NCBI RefSeq assembly: GCF_023204875.1 | Contig: NZ_CP096247.1 | Location: 2,480,001-2,544,000 of the forward strand | DNA: 64,000 bases | Direction of reading: 5' to 3' | DNA from: Prevotella sp. E15-22 | GTDB taxonomy: Bacteria > Bacteroidota > Bacteroidia > Bacteroidales > Bacteroidaceae | Shown here: positions 50,777 to 60,670 of the stretch, in pieces | Numbering within the stretch: position 1 is the stretch's first letter | How the letters are laid out: the number at the start of each line of letters is the position of its first letter | Translations under genes and position numbers: made by a program | Notes under the pieces: generated by a model | What the model saw: only the letters and a program-made list of their open reading frames with translations | What the model was told of the DNA's origin: nothing | Database searches by the model: none

Positions 50777-53700
50777 GTGAAGAAAAGACTCAAACGCCTA
50801 ACCACTTTCCTGGTCGTAACGGTAGTAGCCATCCTCGCACTGCCGTTTATCATCTATGTGCCCCCCGTACAGCGCTGGCTGGTGAAGGAGGCCACAGAGA
50901 TTGCCTCTGAGCAGATGGGAATGGACATCAGTATTGAGGGTGTGAGTCTGAGTTTTCCACTAGACCTGAGTCTTGACGGGGTACTGGTGAAACAGGAAAA
51001 CGACACAATAGCAAATATTGGCAGCACCGTGGTCGACGTACAGCTGCTGCCACTCTTTGAAGGGCGCGTGGCTGTCGACATTTTGGAGATACAGCAGGCG
51101 CACATCAACACACTGAGCATGATTCCTGATGTGCAGGTGAAAGGCTGGATGGGACTTCTGCAAATGAACCCCAGCCTCATCAACCTGGCCACAGGTGATG
51201 TGAACCTAAGTGAGGCCACGCTGGCTGATGCCGACATAACGGTGCTGCTGAGCGATACGGCCGAGGTGGACACCACAGAGACAGGGCCCACGCCCTGGCG
51301 CATCAAGTTTGATGCCATCAACATTGAACATTCGAAAGTAAACATACATATGCCAGGCGACTCTATGCTCATTGGCGTAGAGGCAGCAAGCATGCTGGCC
51401 AAGGACGGCCGCATCAACCTGGCCAAGAACCGCTACGAGGTGGGGGCATTCAAATGGCAGCAAGGACGACTGATGTTCGACCTGCCCTTCGAGCCATACA
51501 CGCGCAACATGCTCCACCCCAACCTGATGGACTACAGTCACATGGATATAAGCAGCATTGACGTGGCCATCGACTCGATCCTCTACACAGACACCATCAC
51601 GAAGTTGAACATAGCACATGCCGCCCTGCACGAGGTGTGCGGACTGGACGTGACAGAGATGAAAGCACCTGTGACCATTGACGGCACGGGCATCCGAATG
51701 CCATGGCTCACACTGCGCACGCCATACACGAGCATCACGGGTAAGGCCGACGTGGACTTCAACGTGGCCGACGACGTGAACCCTGGACACATGGACATCA
51801 AGTTGGACGCACAGATGGGTAAGCAGGATATGGCGTTCTTCTATGACGGCATTGACACACAACACCTGCCGGAATGGCCACTGATACTGGAAGGACAGAT
51901 ACAGGGCAACCTGCAGCAGGCACAGTTCGACATCGACCAGCTGACATGGCCCACCCTCTTTGAGGCAGCTGGCAGCGGCATGGTGAAGAACGTGATGGAC
52001 ATGGATCACCTGCTGGCGCAACTGCAACTCAGGGCGAAGTCGTACGACGTGAAGCCACTGCTGCGCACGTTCGACGTGCCTCAGGACGCCTTCTCGATTC
52101 CCTCTGGACTGGCCATCAACGGAACAGCCAGCGTCAACGGCTCTCTCTACGCAACCGACCTTGTGGCCACGCTGGGACAAGCACGCGCCACACTGACGGC
52201 CAACTTCGACCAGCGACAGATGGCCTACGATGCCAAGGGCGACATCAGCAGTCTGAACCTGGGACAGTTCCTGCCTGGCATAGGACTAGGCATACTCGAT
52301 GCCGACTTCGCTGTGAAAGGCACTGGCACGGACTTCTTCAAGCCAGGCGCATGGCTGAATGCTGATGCCAACATCCGTCACCTGGTATATAACAGGAAGA
52401 ACATGGACGACATCCGACTGCAGGCCAACCTGAAGAACGGACATGCCATGGCAGACATCATGGCTTGCAACAAGATCATAGAAGGCACCATCAACCTGGA
52501 TGCCACTCTGGGTAAGGAGGGCAAGCGCGACATGCTGAAGTCGACCATATCGACACAACTGGCACATCTGGACCTTTTTGCACTGGATGTTACTGAGCAT
52601 CCTCTGACCATAGGACTGTCTGGCGACGTGGAGATGAGCAGTAACATGGACGATACGCACTACCTGAGCGGACTGATGGAACATATCTATCTGCGCGACT
52701 CGCTACATACCTATCACCCTGAGAAAGTGGGACTGCTGTTGCGAGCTAACCCTGATACGACCTACGTCCGTGCACAGAGTGGCACACTGATTATCAAGAT
52801 GGATGTCAGCGGTGGCTATATGCCACTGGCGGATCAGCTGGCTGCGCTGGGCGACAGTATCAACACGCAGATGCATAAACGCGTGATCAACACGGATGTG
52901 TTTAAGGAGTTGCTGCCTGTGGCTCGCCTCTATGTGAGCAGTCAGCAGGGCAACCCCATGGCCAACTTCCTGAAAGCGGCTGCCAATATCGACTTTAAAG
53001 ACCTCTTAATTAATATCACGACATCGCCTGAGAAGGGTCTCAACGGCGAGGCACATCTTTTGGGCCTCAACGCCGACTCCACACGTATCGACTCGATCTT
53101 CGTGACACTAATAGACAAGCCCAACCACGGACTGACGTTCCAAGGACGGGTGGCCAACAACCGCAGGAATCCGCAGTTTGTGTTTACGGCCCTGATAGAC
53201 GGACTCTTCCAGGAGCACGGCATGAGCATGGGTCTGCGATTCTTTGACCGCGACCAGCGCATGGGTCTGCGACTGGGTGCCAAGGTTGAGATGGAGCAGG
53301 ACGGACTGCGTTTCCACCTGTTGCCAGAACGCCCCACCATCGGTTATCGTGAATTCGCACTGAACAAGGACAACTTCCTTTTCCTGAGGAACGACCTGAA
53401 ACTGCAGGCAGATGTGAGTCTGCTGGCCGACGACGGTACGGGTGTCAGGGTGTACTCGGAGGAGCAGAACTCTGCCATGCTGCAGGACCTGACCATCAGT
53501 CTTAACAAGTTCGACCTGGACCAACTCACCACGGCTATTCCTTATGTGCCACATATCACAGGTTTGCTGAACGGCGACTATCACCTGACGATGAACGAGA
53601 ACAAGCAGATTTCCGTGGCCAGCGACATGGAGGTGAGAAACATGACGTACGAGGGATGCCGCATGGGTAACATCAGTACGGAGTTTGTTTACCTGCAGCG

Positions 53701-55441
53701 CGAGGACGAAACGCATGCTGTGGAGGGAACACTGATGCAGGACGGCAAGGAGATTGCCATGCTGAGTGGTAGTTATAAGAACAAAAAGGTGACGGACGGC
53801 CATGAATACCTGACGGCGACACTCACGCTGACACAGGCCCCGCTGAACCTGATAAATGGTTTTATTCCTGACCAACTGATTGGCTTGGAAGGTGTGGCCG
53901 AGGGTGAGATGAGCATCGAGGGTTCGCTGAGCAGTCCGAACGTGAACGGCGAGGTGTATCTAGAGTCGGCCTACCTGTTCAGTCAGCCTTATGGCGTGCG
54001 TCTGCGTTTCGACAACGACCCTGTGCGTATCCAACAGTCGAAGTTGCTACTGGAGAACTTCACCATGTATGCCTACAACGACAACCCACTGAACATCATG
54101 GGTGAGATTGACTTCCACGACCTGGACAACATGACGATGAACATGAGGATGAGGGCACAGGATTTCCAACTGATCAACTCGAAGCAGACGGCCAACTCGA
54201 TTGCCTTTGGTAAGGCGTTCGTCAACTTCTTCGCTTCGATGCAAGGACCTGTGGACCGCCTCAAGATGCGTGGCCGACTGGATGTGCTGGGCAATACAGA
54301 CCTGACTTACCTGTTGTTGGATTCGCCTCTGTCGACAGACAATCAGATGGACGAGCTGGTGAAGTTCACTGACTTTAACGACACAACCCAGACGGTGGTA
54401 CAACGTCCACAGCCAGAGGGTCTGGACATGGACCTCCGCATCAGCATTGACCAGGGAGCACATGTGAAGTGTGGCCTCAACGTGGATCAGTCGAACTACG
54501 TGGAACTGTTTGGCGGTGGCGACCTCCGCATGAAATACAATAACACGGATGGCATCCTCATGACGGGACGCTACACACTGACAAGTGGACAGATGAAATA
54601 CTCGCTGCCAGTGATTCCTTTGAAGACTTTTAATATTCAGGAGGGAAGTTATGTGGAGTTTACGGGCGATGTGATGAACCCCACGCTGAACATCACGGCA
54701 ACAGAACACCATACAGCGTCTATAGGACGTGAAGGCGAGCCTACCAGGAGCGTGGCGTTCGACTGTGGTGTGGCCATCACACGCACACTGCAGGACATGG
54801 GACTACAGTTCATCATCTCGGCACCTGAGGACTATACTGTGAATAGCGAGTTGAACGCCATGTCTGTGGAGCAGCGTGGAAAACTGGCTGTGACGATGCT
54901 GACCACAGGCATGTATATGGCCGAGGGTAACAACAGCTCGTCGCTGATGAATAATGCCTTGAGTGCCTTTCTGGAGAGTGAGATCAACAACATCACAGGT
55001 AATGCCCTGAGATCGGTGGACCTGAGCATCGGACTGGACAACAATACTGACGCCACTGGACAGTCGCACACTGACTACTCGTTTAAGTTTGCAAAGCGTT
55101 TCTGGAACAACCGCATGAAGGTGCAGATTGGTGGTAAGGTGTCATCGGGCAACGAGATGCAAGGCCAAAAGCAGTCGTTCTTCGACAATGTGGCCATGGA
55201 ATATCGACTGAGTCCGACGTCGAACCAATACGTGAAACTGTTCTACAACCAGAACGTGTACGACTGGCTGGAAGGCTATACCAGTGAATATGGCGGCGGC
55301 TTTATATGGAAGCGCAAGCTGGACCATTGGTGGCAGGTGTTTAAACTGAAAAACGACACGGAGCGCACGATGCCGATGAACAGAACGCTCAACATGCGTC
55401 GCGACTCAACAAAAACAGTAAGTAATGACACGATACGCTAA
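50777..55441 (+). CDS. tamB: TamB-like translocation and assembly module protein
   Basis: The 1554-residue protein begins with a GTG start 3 bp after the rluD-type stop, an N-terminal membrane helix (LTTFLVVTVVAILALPFIIY), a long series of beta-strand repeats of the AsmA/TamB type, and a TamB (DUF490) C-terminal domain from about residue 1180. Such proteins form a periplasmic groove that bridges inner and outer membranes, for lipid transport or for membrane-protein assembly. The next gene overlaps by 17 bp and encodes its outer-membrane partner. Length fits Bacteroidota members. Confidence 0.88.
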   Translation: MKKRLKRLTTFLVVTVVAILALPFIIYVPPVQRWLVKEATEIASEQMGMDISIEGVSLSFPLDLSLDGVLVKQENDTIANIGSTVVDVQLLPLFEGRVAVDILEIQQAHINTLSMIPDVQVKGWMGLLQMNPSLINLATGDVNLSEATLADADITVLLSDTAEVDTTETGPTPWRIKFDAINIEHSKVNIHMPGDSMLIGVEAASMLAKDGRINLAKNRYEVGAFKWQQGRLMFDLPFEPYTRNMLHPNLMDYSHMDISSIDVAIDSILYTDTITKLNIAHAALHEVCGLDVTEMKAPVTIDGTGIRMPWLTLRTPYTSITGKADVDFNVADDVNPGHMDIKLDAQMGKQDMAFFYDGIDTQHLPEWPLILEGQIQGNLQQAQFDIDQLTWPTLFEAAGSGMVKNVMDMDHLLAQLQLRAKSYDVKPLLRTFDVPQDAFSIPSGLAINGTASVNGSLYATDLVATLGQARATLTANFDQRQMAYDAKGDISSLNLGQFLPGIGLGILDADFAVKGTGTDFFKPGAWLNADANIRHLVYNRKNMDDIRLQANLKNGHAMADIMACNKIIEGTINLDATLGKEGKRDMLKSTISTQLAHLDLFALDVTEHPLTIGLSGDVEMSSNMDDTHYLSGLMEHIYLRDSLHTYHPEKVGLLLRANPDTTYVRAQSGTLIIKMDVSGGYMPLADQLAALGDSINTQMHKRVINTDVFKELLPVARLYVSSQQGNPMANFLKAAANIDFKDLLINITTSPEKGLNGEAHLLGLNADSTRIDSIFVTLIDKPNHGLTFQGRVANNRRNPQFVFTALIDGLFQEHGMSMGLRFFDRDQRMGLRLGAKVEMEQDGLRFHLLPERPTIGYREFALNKDNFLFLRNDLKLQADVSLLADDGTGVRVYSEEQNSAMLQDLTISLNKFDLDQLTTAIPYVPHITGLLNGDYHLTMNENKQISVASDMEVRNMTYEGCRMGNISTEFVYLQREDETHAVEGTLMQDGKEIAMLSGSYKNKKVTDGHEYLTATLTLTQAPLNLINGFIPDQLIGLEGVAEGEMSIEGSLSSPNVNGEVYLESAYLFSQPYGVRLRFDNDPVRIQQSKLLLENFTMYAYNDNPLNIMGEIDFHDLDNMTMNMRMRAQDFQLINSKQTANSIAFGKAFVNFFASMQGPVDRLKMRGRLDVLGNTDLTYLLLDSPLSTDNQMDELVKFTDFNDTTQTVVQRPQPEGLDMDLRISIDQGAHVKCGLNVDQSNYVELFGGGDLRMKYNNTDGILMTGRYTLTSGQMKYSLPVIPLKTFNIQEGSYVEFTGDVMNPTLNITATEHHTASIGREGEPTRSVAFDCGVAITRTLQDMGLQFIISAPEDYTVNSELNAMSVEQRGKLAVTMLTTGMYMAEGNNSSSLMNNALSAFLESEINNITGNALRSVDLSIGLDNNTDATGQSHTDYSFKFAKRFWNNRMKVQIGGKVSSGNEMQGQKQSFFDNVAMEYRLSPTSNQYVKLFYNQNVYDWLEGYTSEYGGGFIWKRKLDHWWQVFKLKNDTERTMPMNRTLNMRRDSTKTVSNDTIR

Positions 55442-57821
55442 ATATCTCGTTCTGATGGCGGGTGTGCTGCTGACGGCTGCCTGCTCGACCACGAAGTTGG
55501 TGCCCGATGACGACAAACTGTTCATCGGACTGACAAAGATTGACTATCAGAACTACGAGAAGAACGACCACTTTGTTGCCACACAAGAGGAGTTGGAAGC
55601 GGCTTTGGCCACTGCCCCAAATGGTGCGCTGTTTGGCAGCAGCTATTATCGCACGCCATTCCCTTATGGTCTGTGGATATGGAACTATGCACAGGGGTCG
55701 AGTGGCAAGTTCAAGAAATGGCTGAACAAGTCGTTCGGCAAGGCACCCGTACTGATGAGTCAGGTGAACCCTGCCCTGCGTGCCTCAGTGGCACAGTCGG
55801 TACTCAGGAAGAACGGTTACCTGCATGGCAGCGTGACCTACGAAGAGGTGCCGCAAAAGAACCCAAAGAAGATGAAGATTGGCTATACGGTGAACTTGGA
55901 TACGCTGTTTACCATCGACACCATGAGCTACGTGAACTTCCCAGCACAGATGCAAGCGCTTATCGACTCGACCAAGAAGGAGGCTAGCATCAAGGAGGGG
56001 GTGCCTTTCAACGTGAGCACCTTGGATGCTGAGCGTAGCCGGCTGACACAACTGTTCCGCAACAATGGCTATTTCTATTACCAATCGGGCTATGCATCGT
56101 ATCTGGCCGACACGTTTGATGTTCAGAACAGGGCTAAACTAAGACTACAACTGGCCGACTCGCTGCCAGAAGAGGCTCTTCGTCCCTGGTATATCGGCAA
56201 CGTGACCATGCAGATGAGACGGTCGTTCAGGGAGGAACTGACGGACAGTACGGGCAGAAACTTCCTGAAGGTGCGCTATAACGGCAAGCACTCCCCCATC
56301 CGACCAGGCGTCATTCTGCGCAACATGAAACTGCGTCCACGCACGGCTTTCAGCTATGACAACTATCAGGAGTCGATGCAGAAGATTAACGCCACGGGGG
56401 TGTTCAGCAGTACAGACTTCCAGTTTACGCCGCGTGACCGCGACACACTGGACCTGCTACTGAACTGTACATTCGACAAACCCTACGATTTCTATATCGA
56501 GACCAACGTGATTAACCGTACTATCGGGCGAATGGGACCTGAGGTAAGGATGGGTGTGACTCGCAGGAACGCTTTCCGTGGAGGCGAGAAGTTAGACGTT
56601 AACATACACGGCAGCTATGAATGGCAGACAAGTAATACGGAGGAGAACATGAGTTCCTATCAATACGGTGCCGACGCATCCATTGAGTTTCCACGCATCA
56701 TCCTGCCTTTCTATAGCGAGCGTAACGTCATGAGGAGAAGACGCGAGAAGGCCAGAAACAGGAACAACCTGAAGCCGCGCTTCTATTCTACGCCATGGAC
56801 CATCGCCAAGATTTCGACGGACGTCGTCAGACGACCAAATTACTACAAGATGCACATCGCATCGGGTGAATGGACCTATCGCTGGCAATCGTCGGAGAGC
56901 AGTAGTCATGAGTTCTCGCCTATCACACTGAAATATCAGTATATGAACTCGCACACCAGCACCTTTGAGGATATCATTGTCAAGAACCCGTATATTGCCA
57001 TCTCGATGGAAGACTATTTCATTCCGAAGATGCGCTATACGTATAGCTACACCTCACCACGCAACAAACTGAACCCCATCCGCTGGGAACTGACACTCGA
57101 GGAATCGGGCAACGTCACGGCACTCTATGATGTGGTGGCACAGGGAAACAGTTGGAACAAGGAAGGTAAGACGTTGTTCAAAAATGTGTACTCGCAGTTT
57201 GTACGCATGGAGACCGACCTTACCAAGACGTGGACGCTGGACAGCAAATCACAGATGGTAGGTCATGTCAACGCTGGCGTTATCTACAGCTATGGCAACA
57301 CTTTGGAACCACCATTCAGCGAGGCTTTCTATGTGGGTGGTGCCAACAGCATCCGTGCGTTCTCAGTGCGTAGCCTGGGCCCTGGTGCCTTCCCTGGCTT
57401 CCAGGACAACAAGCAGTTCTCGTATATGATGCACAACGGCGACATCAAGTTGGTGATGAACCTGGAGTATCGCCGCCGACTGTTTGGCAGTCTCTATGGC
57501 GCCCTGTTCCTGGATGCAGGTAATGTGTGGAGTCAGAAGCAGAAATCGGACCTCCTGATAGATGACGACGATGATGAGCAGACTGTCAATGCCCTAAAGG
57601 CGCTGTTTGACAATACAACGCTGAAGGCTTCCACATTCTTGAAACAGATAGCCACTGGTACGGGTGTTGGACTGAGGTACGACCTGGACTTCCTGGTAGT
57701 GCGTGTGGACTGGGGCTTTGGCCTGCACGTGCCTTATGACACAGGAAAATCGGGATATTTCAACATTCCTCGCTTTAAGGATATGCACTCACTGCACTTA
57801 GCCATAGGCTATCCGTTCTAA
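55425..57821 (+). CDS. tamL: TamL, BamA-family lipoprotein partner of TamB
   Basis: The 798-residue protein is a lipoprotein (MTRYAKYLVLMAGVLLTAAC) with POTRA-like repeats (about 30-370), followed by a BamA-type beta-barrel with the ending GVGLRYDLDFLVVRVDWGFG and LHLAIGYPF. It contains the barrel-lid motif region AFYVGGANSIRAFSVRSLGP. In Bacteroidota this lipidated variant (TamL) pairs with TamB. Its 5' end overlaps tamB, so the two are coupled. Confidence 0.85.
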   Translation: MTRYAKYLVLMAGVLLTAACSTTKLVPDDDKLFIGLTKIDYQNYEKNDHFVATQEELEAALATAPNGALFGSSYYRTPFPYGLWIWNYAQGSSGKFKKWLNKSFGKAPVLMSQVNPALRASVAQSVLRKNGYLHGSVTYEEVPQKNPKKMKIGYTVNLDTLFTIDTMSYVNFPAQMQALIDSTKKEASIKEGVPFNVSTLDAERSRLTQLFRNNGYFYYQSGYASYLADTFDVQNRAKLRLQLADSLPEEALRPWYIGNVTMQMRRSFREELTDSTGRNFLKVRYNGKHSPIRPGVILRNMKLRPRTAFSYDNYQESMQKINATGVFSSTDFQFTPRDRDTLDLLLNCTFDKPYDFYIETNVINRTIGRMGPEVRMGVTRRNAFRGGEKLDVNIHGSYEWQTSNTEENMSSYQYGADASIEFPRIILPFYSERNVMRRRREKARNRNNLKPRFYSTPWTIAKISTDVVRRPNYYKMHIASGEWTYRWQSSESSSHEFSPITLKYQYMNSHTSTFEDIIVKNPYIAISMEDYFIPKMRYTYSYTSPRNKLNPIRWELTLEESGNVTALYDVVAQGNSWNKEGKTLFKNVYSQFVRMETDLTKTWTLDSKSQMVGHVNAGVIYSYGNTLEPPFSEAFYVGGANSIRAFSVRSLGPGAFPGFQDNKQFSYMMHNGDIKLVMNLEYRRRLFGSLYGALFLDAGNVWSQKQKSDLLIDDDDDEQTVNALKALFDNTTLKASTFLKQIATGTGVGLRYDLDFLVVRVDWGFGLHVPYDTGKSGYFNIPRFKDMHSLHLAIGYPF

Positions 57822-57887
57822 TTGTTAATTTATGTAGAACGCTTACAAAATATCCTGCTACAACGGCACTTTCTCGATTAAAAGTAG

Positions 57888-57895
57888 TAACTTTG
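57888..57895 (+). promoter_or_regulatory. -7 box (TAACTTTG) of the nucleotidyltransferase gene
   Basis: TAACTTTGCAACAG lies 38 bp before the ATG at 57933. Confidence 0.6.
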
Positions 57896-57932
57896 CAACA
57901 GAATTATTAAACACTTAAAAAACATAGCTAAA

Positions 57933-58844
57933 ATGAAACCAACTCTTTTCCTCCTTGCCGCTGGCATGGGTAGCCGCTACGGTGGTTTGAAACAACTTGA
58001 CGGTCTGGGTCCCAACGGAGAGACCATCATGGACTATAGTATCTATGACGCCATTCAGGCTGGATTCGGCAAAATCGTATGGGTTATCCGTAAGGACTTC
58101 GAAGAGCAGTTCCGCACACAGATTCTTGCTAAGTATGAGGGTCAGGTTCCCTGCGAGCTCTGCTTCCAGGCACTCGATGCTCTGCCCGAAGGCTTCAAGG
58201 TGCCCGAAGGTCGTGTTAAGCCCTGGGGAACAAACCATGCCGTGCTGATGGGTAAGGACGTTATCAAAGAGCCTTTCTGCGTCATCAACTGTGATGATTT
58301 CTACGGCCGTGACGCTTTCATGCAGATTGGCAAATACCTGAGTAACCTGCCCGAGGGCGCTAAGAACAAGTATGCCATGGTGGGCTTCCGCGTATGCAAC
58401 ACCCTGAGCGAGAACGGTTCTGTGGCTCGTGGCGTATGTGCTTACAACGACAAGCGTCATCTGACCGACGTGGTTGAGCGTACTGAGATCCTGCGCATGG
58501 ATGGCACTATCAAGTATAAGGATGAACAGGGCGAATGGCAGCCCCTGGAGGAGAACGTTCCCGTGTCAATGAACATGTGGGGCTTCACTCCCGATTACTT
58601 CGAGCACTCTGAGGCTTACTTCAAGGAGTTCCTGAGCGATCCAAAGAACATGGAGAACCTGAAGGCAGAGTTCTTTATTCCTTTGATGGTAAACAAGCTC
58701 ATCAACGAGGGTACCGCTACCTGTGAGGTGCTCGACACCACCAGCGTTTGGTTCGGTGTGACCTATGCTGCCGACCGTGATGCTACCGTAGCTCGCATCC
58801 AGAAGCTGGTTGACGAGGGCGTTTATCCCAACAAGCTCTTTTAA
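57933..58844 (+). CDS. Sugar-phosphate nucleotidyltransferase-like protein
   Basis: The 303-residue protein opens with the nucleotidyltransferase signature LAAGMGSRYGGLKQLDGLGP and has a second motif INCDDFYGRDAF (metal-binding Asp). There is no left-handed helix domain. The C-terminus is helical with VWFGVTYAADR. Substrate is not clear: relatives of this short Bacteroidota group are annotated as NTP transferases for sugar or MurNAc phosphates. It precedes nrnA by 39 bp. Confidence 0.8.
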   Translation: MKPTLFLLAAGMGSRYGGLKQLDGLGPNGETIMDYSIYDAIQAGFGKIVWVIRKDFEEQFRTQILAKYEGQVPCELCFQALDALPEGFKVPEGRVKPWGTNHAVLMGKDVIKEPFCVINCDDFYGRDAFMQIGKYLSNLPEGAKNKYAMVGFRVCNTLSENGSVARGVCAYNDKRHLTDVVERTEILRMDGTIKYKDEQGEWQPLEENVPVSMNMWGFTPDYFEHSEAYFKEFLSDPKNMENLKAEFFIPLMVNKLINEGTATCEVLDTTSVWFGVTYAADRDATVARIQKLVDEGVYPNKLF

Positions 58845-58883
58845 CACAAGAGCATAATTGCCTACAAAAGAGTTAAAAAGCAG

Positions 58884-59921
58884 ATGCTTGAAAACATACT
58901 TAACGAACAAGCGTGCGAGCAACTTCGCACGCTTGTTCATCATTCAGAGACCATCATCTGTGTCAGTCACAGAAGTCCCGATGGTGATGCCATCGGCTCC
59001 TGCCTGGGTTTTGCCGAGTGCCTGAGGATGATGGGCAAAGAGCCACAGGTGATTATTCCCGATCAGTATCCTGATTTCCTGCAGTGGCTTCCCAACAGCG
59101 AGAAGATTATCCGTTACGATAAGCACAAGGAGGGATGTGACTGGACACTGCAACATGCCGACCTAATTATCTGTCTGGACATCAACACATTGGAGCGTAC
59201 AGGAGACATGGCGCCAGCACTGAAGGCTTCGCCAGCCAAGAAGGTGCTTATTGACCACCATTTGGATCCGGATGTGGATGCCACACTCGTCATCTCACGA
59301 CCAAAAGCCTCATCCACCTGCGAACTGGTGTTCCGTCTGGCATGGCAGTTGGGACTGTTTGAGGAGGCGGGCAAACATTTTGCCATTCCTGTTTATTGCG
59401 GTATGATGACCGATACGGGCGGCTTTACGTTCAACTCGACCGACCCGGATATTTTTTTCATCATCGGTCAATTACTCACCAAGCAGATTAACAAAGATAA
59501 GATCTACAGAAACGTCTATCACAACTACTCGGAAAACCGTATCCGCCTGATGGGGTATGTGCTTTACGAGAAACTTGTATACGATGCGCCACGCCATGCA
59601 GCCTACTTCACCCTGAGCCGTAGCGACTTGAAGCGTTTCCAGTTTATCAAGGGCGATGCCGAGGGACTGGTGAACATTCCTCAGCAAATCAAGGGATTGA
59701 AGCTTAGCATCTCGTTGCGTGAGGATACGGAGAAAGAGAATCTGATATGGGTATCACTGCGTTCGGTTGACGACTTCCCTTGCAACGAGGTGGCTGCTCG
59801 TTTCTTTAATGGCGGTGGTCATCTGAATGCTTCTGGCGGACGACTGGAATGCTCACTGGAAGAGGCTGTCAAGATTACCAAAGAAGCCATTGCGGCCTTT
59901 GAAGAGCAGTTAAAAGGATAA
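58884..59921 (+). CDS. nrnA: DHH-family phosphoesterase (NrnA-like oligoribonuclease/pAp phosphatase)
   Basis: The 345-residue protein has the DHH motifs: SHRSPDGDAIGSCLG, LDIN, IDHHLDPDV, MTDTGGF, and the DHHA1 end FNGGGHLNASGG. NrnA degrades short RNA and cyclic-dinucleotide products such as pApA, and hydrolyses pAp. Length and order fit. A perfect 14-bp hairpin (58905-58938) lies inside codons 8-19, unusual for a coding start region. Confidence 0.9.
   Translation: MLENILNEQACEQLRTLVHHSETIICVSHRSPDGDAIGSCLGFAECLRMMGKEPQVIIPDQYPDFLQWLPNSEKIIRYDKHKEGCDWTLQHADLIICLDINTLERTGDMAPALKASPAKKVLIDHHLDPDVDATLVISRPKASSTCELVFRLAWQLGLFEEAGKHFAIPVYCGMMTDTGGFTFNSTDPDIFFIIGQLLTKQINKDKIYRNVYHNYSENRIRLMGYVLYEKLVYDAPRHAAYFTLSRSDLKRFQFIKGDAEGLVNIPQQIKGLKLSISLREDTEKENLIWVSLRSVDDFPCNEVAARFFNGGGHLNASGGRLECSLEEAVKITKEAIAAFEEQLKG
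58905..58938. repeat. Perfect 14-bp hairpin inside the nrnA start region
   Basis: GAACAAGCGTGCGA (58905-58918) pairs with TCGCACGCTTGTTC (58925-58938), with a 6-nt loop, inside codons 8-19. It could hamper early ribosome passage or halt transcription. No T run follows. Confidence 0.7.
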
Positions 59922-60004
59922 AAGGGGAAAACGAGAAACGTTAATTAATGTGTAGTAGTAGTAAATAATTCACTATTCACTCCATTATTTTAATTGAAAA
60001 GTCG

Positions 60005-60012
60005 TACCTTTG
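60005..60012 (+). promoter_or_regulatory. -7 box (TACCTTTG) of the DUF4827-glmM operon
   Basis: TACCTTTGCGC lies 26 bp before the ATG at 60038. Confidence 0.65.
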
Positions 60013-60037
60013 CGCAAAATATTGAACAGAGACAAAT

Positions 60038-60670
60038 ATGAAGAAACTATTTTTTGCATTGGCTGCGCTATGCTGTATGTGTGCATTCGTTGCGTGCAAT
60101 GACTATGAGACCTATGGCGAGAAGAAAGAGAAAGAACGCGATGCCATTAGGAATTTTATTGCCGACTCAAACATCGTTGTCATCACTGAGAGTCAGTTTC
60201 ATGAGCAAGGCGACATGACCGACGTGAGCAAAAATGAGTTTGTTTATCTGAACAATACCGGCGTCTATATGCAGATTGTACATAAAGGTTGTGGCTCACC
60301 AATTCCTGATGGTAAGGCAACCATGCTCATCATGCGCTTTTACGAGCAATGCATCATGGACAATACTATTATCAACAACGACAAATCGCCATATGATCCA
60401 GACTATATCAACGTCAGTCGTTCGGGTAATACGTTTACGGCCTCATACACACAGAACAGTTTGATGTACCAGACCTATTCTTCAGCCTCTGTTTCCACAG
60501 GTATTATGGCGCCATTCCCCTACATCAACGTAGGACGAGCACGTAGTGCTGACGACCATATTGCAACTGTACGTCTGATTGTGCCCCACACGCAGGGACA
60601 TGCCATTGCCTCGAGCTATGTGTACCCCTATTATTACGAAATAACATTCCAAAAAACTAGTGATCTATGA
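60038..60670 (+). CDS. DUF4827-type lipoprotein
   Basis: The 210-residue protein has a lipoprotein signal (MKKLFFALAALCCMCAFVAC), a charged N-terminal segment (YGEKKEKERDAIRNFI) and an FKBP-like body (VYMQIVHKGCGSPIPDGKAT) ending in a strand (YYYEITFQKTSDL). It resembles the Bacteroidota DUF4827 family, whose role is unknown. The overlap of ATG with the TGA of this gene couples it to glmM. Confidence 0.8.
   Translation: MKKLFFALAALCCMCAFVACNDYETYGEKKEKERDAIRNFIADSNIVVITESQFHEQGDMTDVSKNEFVYLNNTGVYMQIVHKGCGSPIPDGKATMLIMRFYEQCIMDNTIINNDKSPYDPDYINVSRSGNTFTASYTQNSLMYQTYSSASVSTGIMAPFPYINVGRARSADDHIATVRLIVPHTQGHAIASSYVYPYYYEITFQKTSDL

Noticed and set aside
51206..52180. 324-residue open frame on the minus strand
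   Set aside because: Antisense to tamB, His/Val-rich, without promoter; tamB has clear domain support.
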